Assembly: GCA_902779165.1 (NCBI GenBank)
Contig: CACZAN010000013.1
Span: forward strand, 1 to 64,000
Direction: 5' to 3'
DNA: 64,000 bases
DNA from: an uncultured Bacteroidales bacterium
Lineage (GTDB): Bacteria; Bacteroidota; Bacteroidia; Bacteroidales; Bacteroidaceae
Shown here in pieces: positions 51,670 through 60,800 of the stretch. The position numbers and the translations under genes are program-made. How positions within the stretch are numbered: position 1 is the stretch's first letter; the number at the start of each line of letters is the position of its first letter. The notes under the pieces were generated by a model that was given only the letters and a program-made list of their open reading frames with translations, did no database searches and was not told where the DNA came from.

Positions 51670-53220
51670 CTACGGGATGAGGGATTGGGCGGCGCGGAGG
51701 AGGACGCGGTCGTAGCCGTAGATGTCGGAGTGGAATTGGAGGTGGTGGGTTTCGGGGTCGGGATAGGCGGTGTAGTAGATGATGAAGAGGGGGACGTTGG
51801 GCTTGATGTCGTGGTAGGTGAGTAGGCGCAGGGGGCGCTGGATGGTTTCTCCATTGCGTTCGCGTTCGCGGAGGTCTTTGAGGTAGTCGCGACCTCGTTC
51901 GGACTGTGGCGGCAGGTCCATGGATAGGCGCAGGCGGTCGAGGGTCCATTCGTCGGCATCTGGCAGCAGGAAACAGGCGAGTTCGAAGGGTTGCTCAACG
52001 CGGATGCAGCCGTGGGAGAGGGTGCGGCGCTCGCGCTGGAAGGCGGAGGGGTTGTTGGTGTCGTGGAGGTAGACGGCGAAGTCGTTGGGGAAGCGGAAGA
52101 CGATGCGGCCGAGGCTGTTGCCGGCTCCGCCGAACTGGGCTATTCGCAGCCGCCCGGACAGCATCTGGTCGGATGTGACCTTGGCGGGGTTGAGGGTGTC
52201 GCCCGTAGAGCGGTTGATGATGTAATATCGATGGCGTGCGAAGTAGGCCGAGTCTCCGGCGTGGCGGGTGATATCGGTCTTGACGATGTTTTGTGGGATA
52301 ATCCATTCGGGATTAACCTGCATGTATTTGATGGTGCTGTGGAGGAGGGGCGTCTTGGTGAGTGTGCTGCCGCAGCAGATGCGCATTTTGAGGATGCTGT
52401 CTGGCCCGATGGCCCACAGTTGCTGGGCGGCGAGGTTGACGATGATGCGTCGGCCGTCGGTGGCGGGCTGTGGCCTCTGCCAGCGGCATCGTTCGAGGTT
52501 GATGGCGAGTTTGCGGCGGAGCTCTTTGCTGGTGGTGGTGTCGATGGCTGCGCGCAGGGCTTCGCTGACGGCTCCTGTGGGGCGGGAGTTGCGAAGGTAG
52601 TCCATGCGGTCGTCGGAGGGTAGCTGGCGCAGCGCTTCGGCGTAGTCGGGTGTCTGCACTTCGTAGGCGAAGAGGCGTGCATAGCCGGGTCCTGCGAGTT
52701 TGTTGTCCAGTTGGTTGAGCAGCTTGTCGGGGCGCAGGAACCCGTAGCGCTGGCCCGTGCAGTAGTGGACATAGGTGCGCGAGAGGTTGTAGTCGAGGCG
52801 GGGCAGCACCTCGTTGATGCTCACGCCGAGGGAGTCGAAGGCGAGGCGATGGATGATCTCGAGGTCATGGGCAATCTGCGGAAGGAGGAAGGCTGCGCTG
52901 TCGAGACCAGCCAGGGGGAGCTCGCGGCGGAGGATGGCGAGCAGGGTGTCGGCGTCTTCAGAGACTCCCATTCGGTTGAACCATAGGGGGGTGTCTTCAT
53001 AGCGGTTGGCAGTGCTGTAGTGCTGGCGCACGATGAGGTGTGCCTTCCAGTCGGAGGTGTCGGCGCTGAGAATCTGCCGGAGGTTCTGCTGCAGCTGCAG
53101 GGTGTCGAGGTCATAGACGTAGCGTCCGAAGGCGGAGCGGTCGGCCTCGGAAGTGGGCGTCGTTGAGCAGGACAGCAATGCGGCGCAGGTGCATGCAATC
53201 AGAAGGATGGCCTTTTTCAA
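51670..53220 (-). CDS. L,D-transpeptidase (YkuD/YcbB-like) lipoprotein
   Basis: This 516-residue protein has lipobox ALLSC (Cys18) and then a scaffold region as in YcbB. The YkuD catalytic domain covers about 255-445. The active site is visible: His386 in YLHDTN, and SHGCIRV with His403, Cys405 and Arg407. It forms 3-3 cross-links or attaches proteins in peptidoglycan, at the periplasmic side of a membrane. All catalytic residues are present. It lies alone, 96 bp downstream of the CotH gene; the spacer holds AT-rich TTTCAATATTTC repeats. Confidence 0.9.
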   Translation of the reverse strand: MKKAILLIACTCAALLSCSTTPTSEADRSAFGRYVYDLDTLQLQQNLRQILSADTSDWKAHLIVRQHYSTANRYEDTPLWFNRMGVSEDADTLLAILRRELPLAGLDSAAFLLPQIAHDLEIIHRLAFDSLGVSINEVLPRLDYNLSRTYVHYCTGQRYGFLRPDKLLNQLDNKLAGPGYARLFAYEVQTPDYAEALRQLPSDDRMDYLRNSRPTGAVSEALRAAIDTTTSKELRRKLAINLERCRWQRPQPATDGRRIIVNLAAQQLWAIGPDSILKMRICCGSTLTKTPLLHSTIKYMQVNPEWIIPQNIVKTDITRHAGDSAYFARHRYYIINRSTGDTLNPAKVTSDQMLSGRLRIAQFGGAGNSLGRIVFRFPNDFAVYLHDTNNPSAFQRERRTLSHGCIRVEQPFELACFLLPDADEWTLDRLRLSMDLPPQSERGRDYLKDLRERERNGETIQRPLRLLTYHDIKPNVPLFIIYYTAYPDPETHHLQFHSDIYGYDRVLLRAAQSLIP

Positions 53221-53316
53221 TTTTAGCTTCGCTGACTTTTGTCACGACTCGGCCATTTCAAGCAAGCTTGATGGCGCTCGCTGCTCCAAAAGTTCAACAT
53301 TTCAATATTTCAATTT

Positions 53317-56300
53317 TCAATTTTTCAACAATTTCTTAGAGCTTCCATCGGCTAAGCGGACGATGTAGAGTCCTGGACGGAGGGCGGCGAAGTCGCGCCC
53401 GAGGTAGTGGCCGTTGAGGTTGTAGTAGCCGGCGAGGACGTCGGAGGCGATGACGGCTGAGGGTTCTGCCTGCTCCATCTCCACCATATCGTGCACCTCC
53501 GGAGTCACGCCTTTGTCGGTGCCGATGACGACGTCGAAGGTGTGGATGGTGTTGGTGAATCCTATCGTGGGTCGATGCATGTGGTAGAATGTGTTGGCAC
53601 CGTCGGGATAGCGGCCTACGGACTCGTCGCCCTTATGGCTGTTGTAGACGAGGGCGTCGGCAAATTCCTTCAGTTCCGGATGGTCGATGAAGAAGGGTGC
53701 GTTGCGCTCCACGAACTCCTCAGAGGAGGTGAGCCTCACTTGTTCTCCTTTCTTGTTGCCCAGTTTGAAGGGCGTGTGGAGCTGACTGAGGCTTTCGAGG
53801 TCGTCTGCCCAGACGGTGAGGAATCCATGTGCTGGGACGATGGTGTTGAGTGCCGATGTGGTTGGAATCTGATATTTGTTCGGCTCCTTGGGATCGTCGC
53901 TGAGGTAGAGTCCAGCAGCGTCGAGGTCGTGGTCGGTGGTGTTGTAGAGCTCGAACCAGTCGTTCTTCTTGAAGTATTCATTGATGAAGACCGTGTTGCC
54001 GGCACTCACCTCGTTGATGCGGATGGGGTTGGCGATATCGGCGAGCAGTTCCTCGTCGGGCAGTTTCTCGAAGACAGCGATGATGGCTTGCTGCACGCCT
54101 GGGTCGGCGATGTCCTGTATGTCGATTTCTGCGGCTTCATCCACGAGTTTGTAGCTGCCTTTGGTGATGGTGGCGCCCCAGTAGATGTCTGACGAGGAAG
54201 CAGAGGTGTTGTGGACTTCTGCACTAATGGAATTGGTGCCGGAGCGCAGCAATTCGTTGGGAATCGTCAGTGTGGTGGAGTAGGCCTGGCTGCCCTCGTA
54301 GGTGGTGGAATAGGTGTTGTAGGTCGGAGTGCCTTCTGGCATGTGGTAGCGGGTGAGCTCGGTTCCGTTGATATAGATGACCACGCCGTCATCGACATAG
54401 TAGGTGAGGCGGAAGACATCGTTCTCGGTGGGGGCTGTGTTGAGCTGGAAGGACTTGCGGAAATAATAGGTGGGACGCTTGTTGGAGCTGTTGCCGCCGT
54501 AGTCCAGTTCGGTGGTGTAGTCTCCGGCGCCGGCCTCTATTCCAACGGTTCCGTAGCCGAAGGGGGCCTGTGCTTTCTTCCAGTTGGTGACGTTGGACAC
54601 GCGGGTGTTCCAGTTTTTATCGTCGAGCGAGCCTTGGTCGTAGTAGCTCCACGTGTCGTTGAGGGCAACCAGTGTCTCCTGTGTGGAATATTCTCCATTT
54701 GTCCGCCAGCCGGAGAAACGATATCCTGCCGGAGCCTTTGCCTCGATGATTGCTGGGGCGAAGAGGGTGCCGTTGAAGCGTCCTGTAGGTACGTCGATGT
54801 TGTTGATAAGCAGCTTGGCATCGGGGATGTTGGAGGATATCTGGATGGGGTAGCCTTTGCCGAGTTGGAAGTAGGAGCTGAGTGCGCTGATACGTGCATT
54901 GCGGTTGCTGTTGTTGGAGATGGTGCTGATGAGGCTATTGGCAGAACCCCAAGGCGACTTGCCCTCCCAGCTGAGGGCCTCGTTGGTGCGGTTTGCCAGT
55001 TCCTGAATGATGGCGCTGCAGCGTTCCGGCTCGAAGACGCTTCCATCGACGATGCAATAGGTGTCGATGAAGCGTTTGCGGTAGGGCAGGTGTTTGAGCA
55101 TATTCAGATGGATGGCAACGAGGTAGCTCTGACCGCCGCTGTAGCGCGAGTCGTTGAGGCTGTTGGGCAGGCGGCTGACCATGTTGGTCATCTGGAATCC
55201 TGCATCTAAGTCAATCATCACGAGGTGGAACTTGCCTCCGTCGGCGCGCGAGCGGAATCCTTTGACATTGTTGCAGTTCGTGAGCCAGTCGGAACTGCCG
55301 ATGTAGCACTCTGCAGCCATATAGTTGCAGTACTCATCGATGTCCACGAGTTGGCAGATCTGCTTGTAGGTGGTGTCGGCCAGCAACCTGTCGCCAAGGT
55401 TCTTGGAAAGCTCTATCCAGCGCAGCATGGCTTTGTTGTCACCGGACTTCTGCTCGTAGCCTTTGGAACCGTTGATTTCGAACTCGTCGATTTCATCCTT
55501 GTCGATGCCGTAGTTGCTGTAGGAGAAGTTCTTGTTGCTGGTTTCGCGCATGTTGTAGGTGTACTGGAACACGCCGTTGAAGAATACGTGTACGGGCTGC
55601 ACAGAGAGCCCGTCGACATTGAATCCGCTGCGGAGGATGCATTCCTGGATGCCGGCATCGATGATTCGGCAGTTGTGGTCGTTGCCGCCATTGCGCACTT
55701 GAACGGCTTTGTGTTTGATGTAGGGTTTCTCCTGGAAGAAGGGATAGGGGAGGAAGTTCTGTCCCTCGTACTGCTTGGCTGCCTTCAAGCGGAAGGAGCT
55801 GGGCGCAAAGTGGCGGCTCCATCCTCCGGCGATTTCGAAATCCGTCTCTTGCTGAATGGGAGAGGTGGTGTAATCGCCGGCTTCGTCGGGCATCAGATAT
55901 TCGAAATTGACGGGTCGCTCCCAGGCGCGGTTCTTGTTGCTGTTGTTCTTGTTGTTGCCGTTGGTACCGTTGGTGCCGTCGACATAGACGCCGATGCGGT
56001 TGTCGTAGAGGTTCTTCGCGTCGGTGGCCACAGAGACGATGGGCAGGTAGTAGTTGCGGTCCTTATAGATATAGGAACGCGTGACGACAGGACTGGGGAG
56101 GAATCCGTCGCGGAAGAGGCGGAACCGGAAGACGGTGGTCTTGTTGATAACAGGCAGACGTCCGTCGAGGTTGCGTATGCCGTTTTCCAGGGTGGGTGTG
56201 GAGCCGTCGGTGGTGTAGACGAGGAATGCTCCTTCGGGGATTTTTACTTCGATGTAGAAGGGGTCGGTGAAGACGGTGCCGTCGGGCGCTCCTTCCAGAG

Positions 56301-56868
56301 ACGGCAGTTGTTCGCTGGCAAAGGTGCTGCCAGCGTTCGAGGCGGCAGGGGTGGGAGTGCTGGTATAGGACCATGTGCCGGCACCATCGACGGTGCGGGC
56401 ATAGCTGCAACGTGTGACGGCGGGCGGATAGCTCTGGCTGTCGATGAGTTCCTGACTGCTGGTGTAGAGGTAGATGGTGCCGCCTTCCGAGTTGAGTTTG
56501 AAGGGCACCTGTTTGTAGGCGTTGGTGCTGTAGCGCGTGTCGGAACGGATGGTGTTGTGGTCGAACCAGATGTTCATGAAGCCTCCTGCCTTGACGGTCC
56601 CAATTCCAGAAGGCAGCTTGAACTTCACGGGGTCATTGGGGTCATCGCTGATGCTGCAGTTGAAGAGGTTGACGTCTTCATCCGTAGGGTTGAAGATTTC
56701 TATCCACCCACCGTAGTTGAACGAGGGGTCGATGAACATATCGATATTGGCCACCTGTATCTCATTGATGATGAGATCCTCTGGCCCTGCAGTCAGGGTA
56801 CAGCAGAATCCTGCCAAGGTGGTTAAAACGGCTGCAAGTCGTCTGATAAAAAATGAAGACCGGTACAT
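53317..56868 (-). CDS. Secreted CotH-kinase family protein with lamin-tail domains
   Basis: This 1183-residue protein has a signal peptide and an N-terminal lamin-tail (LTD) domain (about 28-165; LIINEIQVANIDMFIDPS). A CHB_HEX_C-like domain follows (about 205-265; VYTTDGSTPTLENG), then a CotH domain (about 275-660) with RNGGNDHNCRIIDAG, DEFEINGSKG and VMIDLDAGFQM. A beta region (about 690-900) carries YYVDDGVVIYINGTEL. A second LTD domain lies near 960-1080, and the tail reads YYNLNGHYLG...PGLYIVRLADGSSKKL. CotH proteins are atypical protein kinases known from spore coats; secreted bacterial versions are widespread but uncharacterised. The tail suggests type IX export. Confidence 0.85.
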   Translation of the reverse strand: MYRSSFFIRRLAAVLTTLAGFCCTLTAGPEDLIINEIQVANIDMFIDPSFNYGGWIEIFNPTDEDVNLFNCSISDDPNDPVKFKLPSGIGTVKAGGFMNIWFDHNTIRSDTRYSTNAYKQVPFKLNSEGGTIYLYTSSQELIDSQSYPPAVTRCSYARTVDGAGTWSYTSTPTPAASNAGSTFASEQLPSLEGAPDGTVFTDPFYIEVKIPEGAFLVYTTDGSTPTLENGIRNLDGRLPVINKTTVFRFRLFRDGFLPSPVVTRSYIYKDRNYYLPIVSVATDAKNLYDNRIGVYVDGTNGTNGNNKNNSNKNRAWERPVNFEYLMPDEAGDYTTSPIQQETDFEIAGGWSRHFAPSSFRLKAAKQYEGQNFLPYPFFQEKPYIKHKAVQVRNGGNDHNCRIIDAGIQECILRSGFNVDGLSVQPVHVFFNGVFQYTYNMRETSNKNFSYSNYGIDKDEIDEFEINGSKGYEQKSGDNKAMLRWIELSKNLGDRLLADTTYKQICQLVDIDEYCNYMAAECYIGSSDWLTNCNNVKGFRSRADGGKFHLVMIDLDAGFQMTNMVSRLPNSLNDSRYSGGQSYLVAIHLNMLKHLPYRKRFIDTYCIVDGSVFEPERCSAIIQELANRTNEALSWEGKSPWGSANSLISTISNNSNRNARISALSSYFQLGKGYPIQISSNIPDAKLLINNIDVPTGRFNGTLFAPAIIEAKAPAGYRFSGWRTNGEYSTQETLVALNDTWSYYDQGSLDDKNWNTRVSNVTNWKKAQAPFGYGTVGIEAGAGDYTTELDYGGNSSNKRPTYYFRKSFQLNTAPTENDVFRLTYYVDDGVVIYINGTELTRYHMPEGTPTYNTYSTTYEGSQAYSTTLTIPNELLRSGTNSISAEVHNTSASSSDIYWGATITKGSYKLVDEAAEIDIQDIADPGVQQAIIAVFEKLPDEELLADIANPIRINEVSAGNTVFINEYFKKNDWFELYNTTDHDLDAAGLYLSDDPKEPNKYQIPTTSALNTIVPAHGFLTVWADDLESLSQLHTPFKLGNKKGEQVRLTSSEEFVERNAPFFIDHPELKEFADALVYNSHKGDESVGRYPDGANTFYHMHRPTIGFTNTIHTFDVVIGTDKGVTPEVHDMVEMEQAEPSAVIASDVLAGYYNLNGHYLGRDFAALRPGLYIVRLADGSSKKLLKN

Positions 56869-56883
56869 AGCGTATTATTGCTT

Positions 56884-59826
56884 TTATTGTCTTTTTCTGG
56901 CTTTGGCCAGTTGCTTCAGGTGTTTGCGAAGCTGCTTGTTATAGAGTTGTAGATAGGGGGCTGCCGTTGCCTCTGTGGCGCGGCAACTGAGGGATAATTT
57001 CTCGGGCCTGCCGGCAAGGGGTGCTACCGCTGTCGGTGCAGAGGGAGAGGTGGGGGAGTAGTTGCGGAGCGTCTTGCCGTCGGTGGTGAGCCAGTAGGTG
57101 ACGTTCTGTTCTTCCTTCAGTTGGAGCAATGTCTCTACGGGTTCGCCCACATGCCAACTGGTGGAATCTCCTGCGGCGGCAATAATCACAGAGGGGTCGA
57201 TGACATCGTGCCCGTAGCCGTAGCCGCGATTGCTGCGGAAGAGGTCGAGGAAGAGTGTGGGCAGGATGCAGGTCGAAGCCTCTTCACGGGTGGCCGGCAG
57301 AGTGCTGGTCTGCTGCTTGCTGCTCAGCAGGTTGCGATAGGCGGCGAGGCAGGCTGCTGTCTGCTGTTGTGGGTCATAGCTTCCAGCGAGGGCCTGTTCA
57401 TATTCTGCTGGCGAAAGAGCCAACTGCTGTTCGCGTCGCTGCTGGGTGTCGGTACGATAGAGACGATGGACGAGGATTCCCAGTTCGCGCGGAGTACCTG
57501 CGGGCAGGGTGAGTTCATGGTGAACGTAATATTCTCCTGCATGTCCCACGCGCAACACGCGCACTTGTTTCGGGCGCGATGCCTCGTTGACCGACGCCAA
57601 TGACCACTGGCTGCGGAGTGCCTCTTCCTTTTGGGAACCATCGACGGCGAAGTCGCCCCATACCTGGATGATGTCGCCGCTGCGGAGACCCAGCGGATGT
57701 GCGATGGAGGAATCTACGACCTCGATGGAGAGGGCCTTGTAGCAACTGTCGCGGAACGCGGGCATATTCTTGATTTCGCGATCGTGGTCATCGAAGTAGA
57801 CGTAGCTGTGGCGGGTGAGGCGCTGGTAGCAGTCGGCACCATCATTCAAGGTGGCGATGTAGTCTCTGTCGCCAAATTCATCGATGGCCACCCATGTGGC
57901 TTCTTCCATGCGTGGGGTGTAGATGACATTGGCTTTGTAGAAGCGGAGTTCATAGAAGAGCGCTCCGCCCGTGCGGCAGGCATTGCCGAAGTCATCGAGC
58001 GAGGTGGCGCTGGTCATGTGGGGATTGAGAAGATCCTCATAGGAACTGATGTCCCGGCGGTAGAGGCCTCCTGCAGGGATTGCCTGAAGACGTAGTTTCG
58101 TGAAATGTCCTTCGTTGTCTTGCCACACTTGTTGAGTTGCTGAGACGCTGGGCTCTTCGCGTGTGCCGATAGGTTGTCCGTCGGCTCCGAACTGGCTGTA
58201 GATCTTTAGCATACTGCGCTGTCCTCCAATGGTTCCTGGCGTGTAGGAATAATCTCGCCAGGCAAAGGTGCCGAGGTCTGTGGTGCGAAGCATGGGACGG
58301 CCGCTCCTGTCAAAATGTGCGCGCTGTAGCAACCGTCCTTCGGAGTCCAGCGTGTCGAAGGTGGTGCTGCCGTTGGCGTAGCGTGTGTAGCGCTGTTGTG
58401 GAGTTATGATATCTTCGGATACAGGCTCGTCGCTACCGTCGGGCAGACGGCGGTAGGTGGCGTGGTGGACGAGGGTTCCCTTGCTGTCGTACTCCCACGT
58501 TTCGCGATAGATATTGGGAGCGGGAACTGGTTGGCGCAGGGAATCCAACCAGAGGGTTTCGGTCTTGCGTCCGCGGGCATCGTAGTTGATGTGACGGATA
58601 TGGAAGTAGGCGTCCTCGGAAGGATGCATGCGGCCTTCGCGGTTTCTTCCATAGGATTCGACGAGGCGGCCCTGTTCGTCGTAGATGGTGTACTGCACGT
58701 GTGCACCGTAGGAGTTGGTGTCGGGCAGCATTTCTGGATAGGTCCAGAAGGACTTCTCGACTTCCCGACCGTAGTCGTCGTAGACGTATTTTTTACATAT
58801 CGTGCCCACGGAGGAACCCTGCACACGGCGACCATAAGGCATGCGGACGGGCGACCATGTGGAATCCATATTGATGGTTTGCACACGCTTATGCCGGTTG
58901 TCGTAGGTATACTGTGTTCCACAGGTGCCCCAGTTATCGTTGATCAGATGTCCGTTCTCGTCATCTGCTTGCTGGCGTGTGCGGCGGCCGAGGGAGTCGA
59001 AGGTGTAGATCTGCATGAAAGCGCTGTCGGAATCGAGTTTCGGACGTCCCTTGGCATCCAGTAGCTGAACGATGGAGTCGTTGCCCCAATGGTCCTCGGT
59101 GAGCATCACAATGGTGCCGTAGGTGAAGGGCGTGCGCTGGGCAGAGCTGTCGGTGAGCATGAAGGAGGCTTCCTTATGCATTTCTGCTGGAAGGCCAAGT
59201 GCATCGCGGTAGGCTCCGATATACTGGTTGGCGCTGATACGGGTGCGCGAATATACGTAGATGAGAGAGTCCTTGGGGTCGAAGACGCGTTCCTGCATCA
59301 CTTCGTTACCTGTCGGATCGGCAATCATCTGGCGACGACAAATGTTGTTGGCGCGGCGGGCCCACTCGGCATTCAGGGTCGTGTCGGTCTTCAAGGCATA
59401 GACGCGCATGAGGTATGATTCCATCTTTCCAGTGCGGTACCTGCCGCTGCCTGTGAAACATTCGATGCGTGTCCAGTGCCCAGAGGCGTTGGGCTCAGAA
59501 AGGCGGTAGTAGAAGTCGTAGTGGGGAGCTTCGAGAGAGTCGATGCGGTCTACTGCATCGTACCAGCCATGTTGTTTCTTGAGCAGTGTGCAGAGGATAT
59601 GGGTCGGGCGCTGAACAGGCTTCTTGGGTTGTACTTCTGTAATGACGACAGGGCGCGATGAGGCTGAGAGCGCATCCACATGCAGCGACGTGCTCTTGCG
59701 CTGACGCTGAGCCACTTGCAGACGAAGGCTTTGGGCTGTCAGCTGTTGGCAGCAGAGACCCAAACCACAGGCGATGAACAGCCAGGGAAGGAGGGCTTGG
59801 AGACGTATGATGCGTGGCGCGTTCAT
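56884..59826 (-). CDS. Secreted YD-repeat-like protein with C-terminal PDZ-like domain (980 residues)
   Basis: A signal peptide (cut after LTAQ, about residue 32) precedes an N-terminal domain shared with the next two genes upstream (HYDFYYRLSEPNASGHWTRIE...DPTGNEVMQERVFD). Many YD/RHS-like repeats follow (pattern YDxxGRxxxxxWxD; about 260-560). Near 720-800 a PDZ-like segment reads HPLGLRSGDIIQVWGDFAVD. The last 150 residues are Gln/Ala-rich. No toxin domain or RHS core motif is present, so it is not a classical RHS toxin. The start overlaps the stop of the preceding gene (ATGA). Likely an extracytoplasmic sensor or binding component of the cluster. Confidence 0.65.
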   Translation of the reverse strand: MNAPRIIRLQALLPWLFIACGLGLCCQQLTAQSLRLQVAQRQRKSTSLHVDALSASSRPVVITEVQPKKPVQRPTHILCTLLKKQHGWYDAVDRIDSLEAPHYDFYYRLSEPNASGHWTRIECFTGSGRYRTGKMESYLMRVYALKTDTTLNAEWARRANNICRRQMIADPTGNEVMQERVFDPKDSLIYVYSRTRISANQYIGAYRDALGLPAEMHKEASFMLTDSSAQRTPFTYGTIVMLTEDHWGNDSIVQLLDAKGRPKLDSDSAFMQIYTFDSLGRRTRQQADDENGHLINDNWGTCGTQYTYDNRHKRVQTINMDSTWSPVRMPYGRRVQGSSVGTICKKYVYDDYGREVEKSFWTYPEMLPDTNSYGAHVQYTIYDEQGRLVESYGRNREGRMHPSEDAYFHIRHINYDARGRKTETLWLDSLRQPVPAPNIYRETWEYDSKGTLVHHATYRRLPDGSDEPVSEDIITPQQRYTRYANGSTTFDTLDSEGRLLQRAHFDRSGRPMLRTTDLGTFAWRDYSYTPGTIGGQRSMLKIYSQFGADGQPIGTREEPSVSATQQVWQDNEGHFTKLRLQAIPAGGLYRRDISSYEDLLNPHMTSATSLDDFGNACRTGGALFYELRFYKANVIYTPRMEEATWVAIDEFGDRDYIATLNDGADCYQRLTRHSYVYFDDHDREIKNMPAFRDSCYKALSIEVVDSSIAHPLGLRSGDIIQVWGDFAVDGSQKEEALRSQWSLASVNEASRPKQVRVLRVGHAGEYYVHHELTLPAGTPRELGILVHRLYRTDTQQRREQQLALSPAEYEQALAGSYDPQQQTAACLAAYRNLLSSKQQTSTLPATREEASTCILPTLFLDLFRSNRGYGYGHDVIDPSVIIAAAGDSTSWHVGEPVETLLQLKEEQNVTYWLTTDGKTLRNYSPTSPSAPTAVAPLAGRPEKLSLSCRATEATAAPYLQLYNKQLRKHLKQLAKARKRQ

Positions 59827-60800
59827 GGTTGATGCTTTATAGGTTGGCCGTCGCGGTCGGCATAATCTGTTGCGATAATGTCGCCAACGTCATTATAAGT
59901 ATAGCGTGTGATACAGACTCCGTAGCGGTCTTCCATCCTGAATCCCACAGGATTACCATTCGTGATCGTGGTCAGACGACCAGGAGACGCGGGGTCGTAC
60001 TCCATACGCTTCTCGTAGATACCATCGACATTCGGCCGTACGTATCCGGCGCCATCCATATAACGGATGGTGTGGTCGTAGCCTTCGGGTGTGTATTTGA
60101 TGCGAACGACAGTGCCATAATAAAGGGTGGTGTCCTCCACGATTTCCGCTGGCATCCCTAAAGCATCGGTATAACTGCCGACGACGATGTCTTCAGCCAG
60201 AGGAACAGGGGTGAAGGCGTACATCATATTTCCCTCTGCATCGTAGGCGCGCTCCTCAAAGACCTGTTTGCCGCTGGGGTCCGAGAAGAAATACCACTGA
60301 CAGACGCTGCGCAGACGACGTATCCAGCGGGCATCGACCTCGCGGCCGTAGTCGTGAGATGTATCGAGCAGGTAGCTGTTGATGTGGTGATTCGTGGTGG
60401 GAGCATTGCCTTGCATGGCTTCGACGTGTTGCCAGTGACCCGCTTCGCTTTTGATACTGAGTTTGAAGTAGAGCGGCAGCGTATCTGCTTCAGCTTGTGA
60501 GATGGGGCTGCCTAATCCTTCCAACCAGGTATGGCGGCGCACGATGTGGCGATAAAGCACAGAGTCCGGACGTACAGCCACGATGGTGGTGCCGCCTTCT
60601 TCGGCTTTCTGATGTACAACAGATCGGGTGATATGAAGTCGCGTATTGTCGCGGTTACCACTGGCTTGAGCACTGCGCACGGCTGCAGGAATCTCGCGCA
60701 AGCCTTGTCCTCTCATAGGCGAAAGGATAAAGAATGCCAGCAGTGCCACCGTCAGCAGACGCCGGAGAATTATTAGGCTATGGACTACAGCAATCTTCAT
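59823..60800 (-). CDS. Secreted short paralogue of the YD-repeat-like proteins (325 residues)
   Basis: It starts at ATG 60798-60800, overlapping the previous stop as ATGA. A signal peptide precedes a domain that matches the N-terminus of the 980-residue protein: LYFKLSIKSEAGHWQHVEAM versus FYYRLSEPNASGHWTRIECF, and DPSGKQVFEERAYDAEG versus DPTGNEVMQERVFD. It ends after two or three YD-like repeats (YTYNDVGDIIATDYADRDG) and lacks the PDZ part. It may be a truncated duplicate or a separate subunit. Coupled translation on both sides argues that it is used. Confidence 0.6.
   Translation of the reverse strand: MKIAVVHSLIILRRLLTVALLAFFILSPMRGQGLREIPAAVRSAQASGNRDNTRLHITRSVVHQKAEEGGTTIVAVRPDSVLYRHIVRRHTWLEGLGSPISQAEADTLPLYFKLSIKSEAGHWQHVEAMQGNAPTTNHHINSYLLDTSHDYGREVDARWIRRLRSVCQWYFFSDPSGKQVFEERAYDAEGNMMYAFTPVPLAEDIVVGSYTDALGMPAEIVEDTTLYYGTVVRIKYTPEGYDHTIRYMDGAGYVRPNVDGIYEKRMEYDPASPGRLTTITNGNPVGFRMEDRYGVCITRYTYNDVGDIIATDYADRDGQPIKHQP

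Noticed and set aside
51352-51825. Plus-strand gene of about 157 residues right of the defence island
   Set aside because: Its second half is antisense to the L,D-transpeptidase gene and its start lies in the 22-bp array; the first half has no recognisable motif.
55225-56826. Long plus-strand frame (533 codons) opposite the CotH gene
   Set aside because: Antisense shadow of a well-supported coding sequence; Gly/Val-rich composition typical of such shadows.
56884-59826. RHS/Tc toxin
   Set aside because: YD-like repeats are present, but there is no RHS core motif, no protease cleavage site and no C-terminal toxin domain; the end is PDZ-like and Gln-rich instead.
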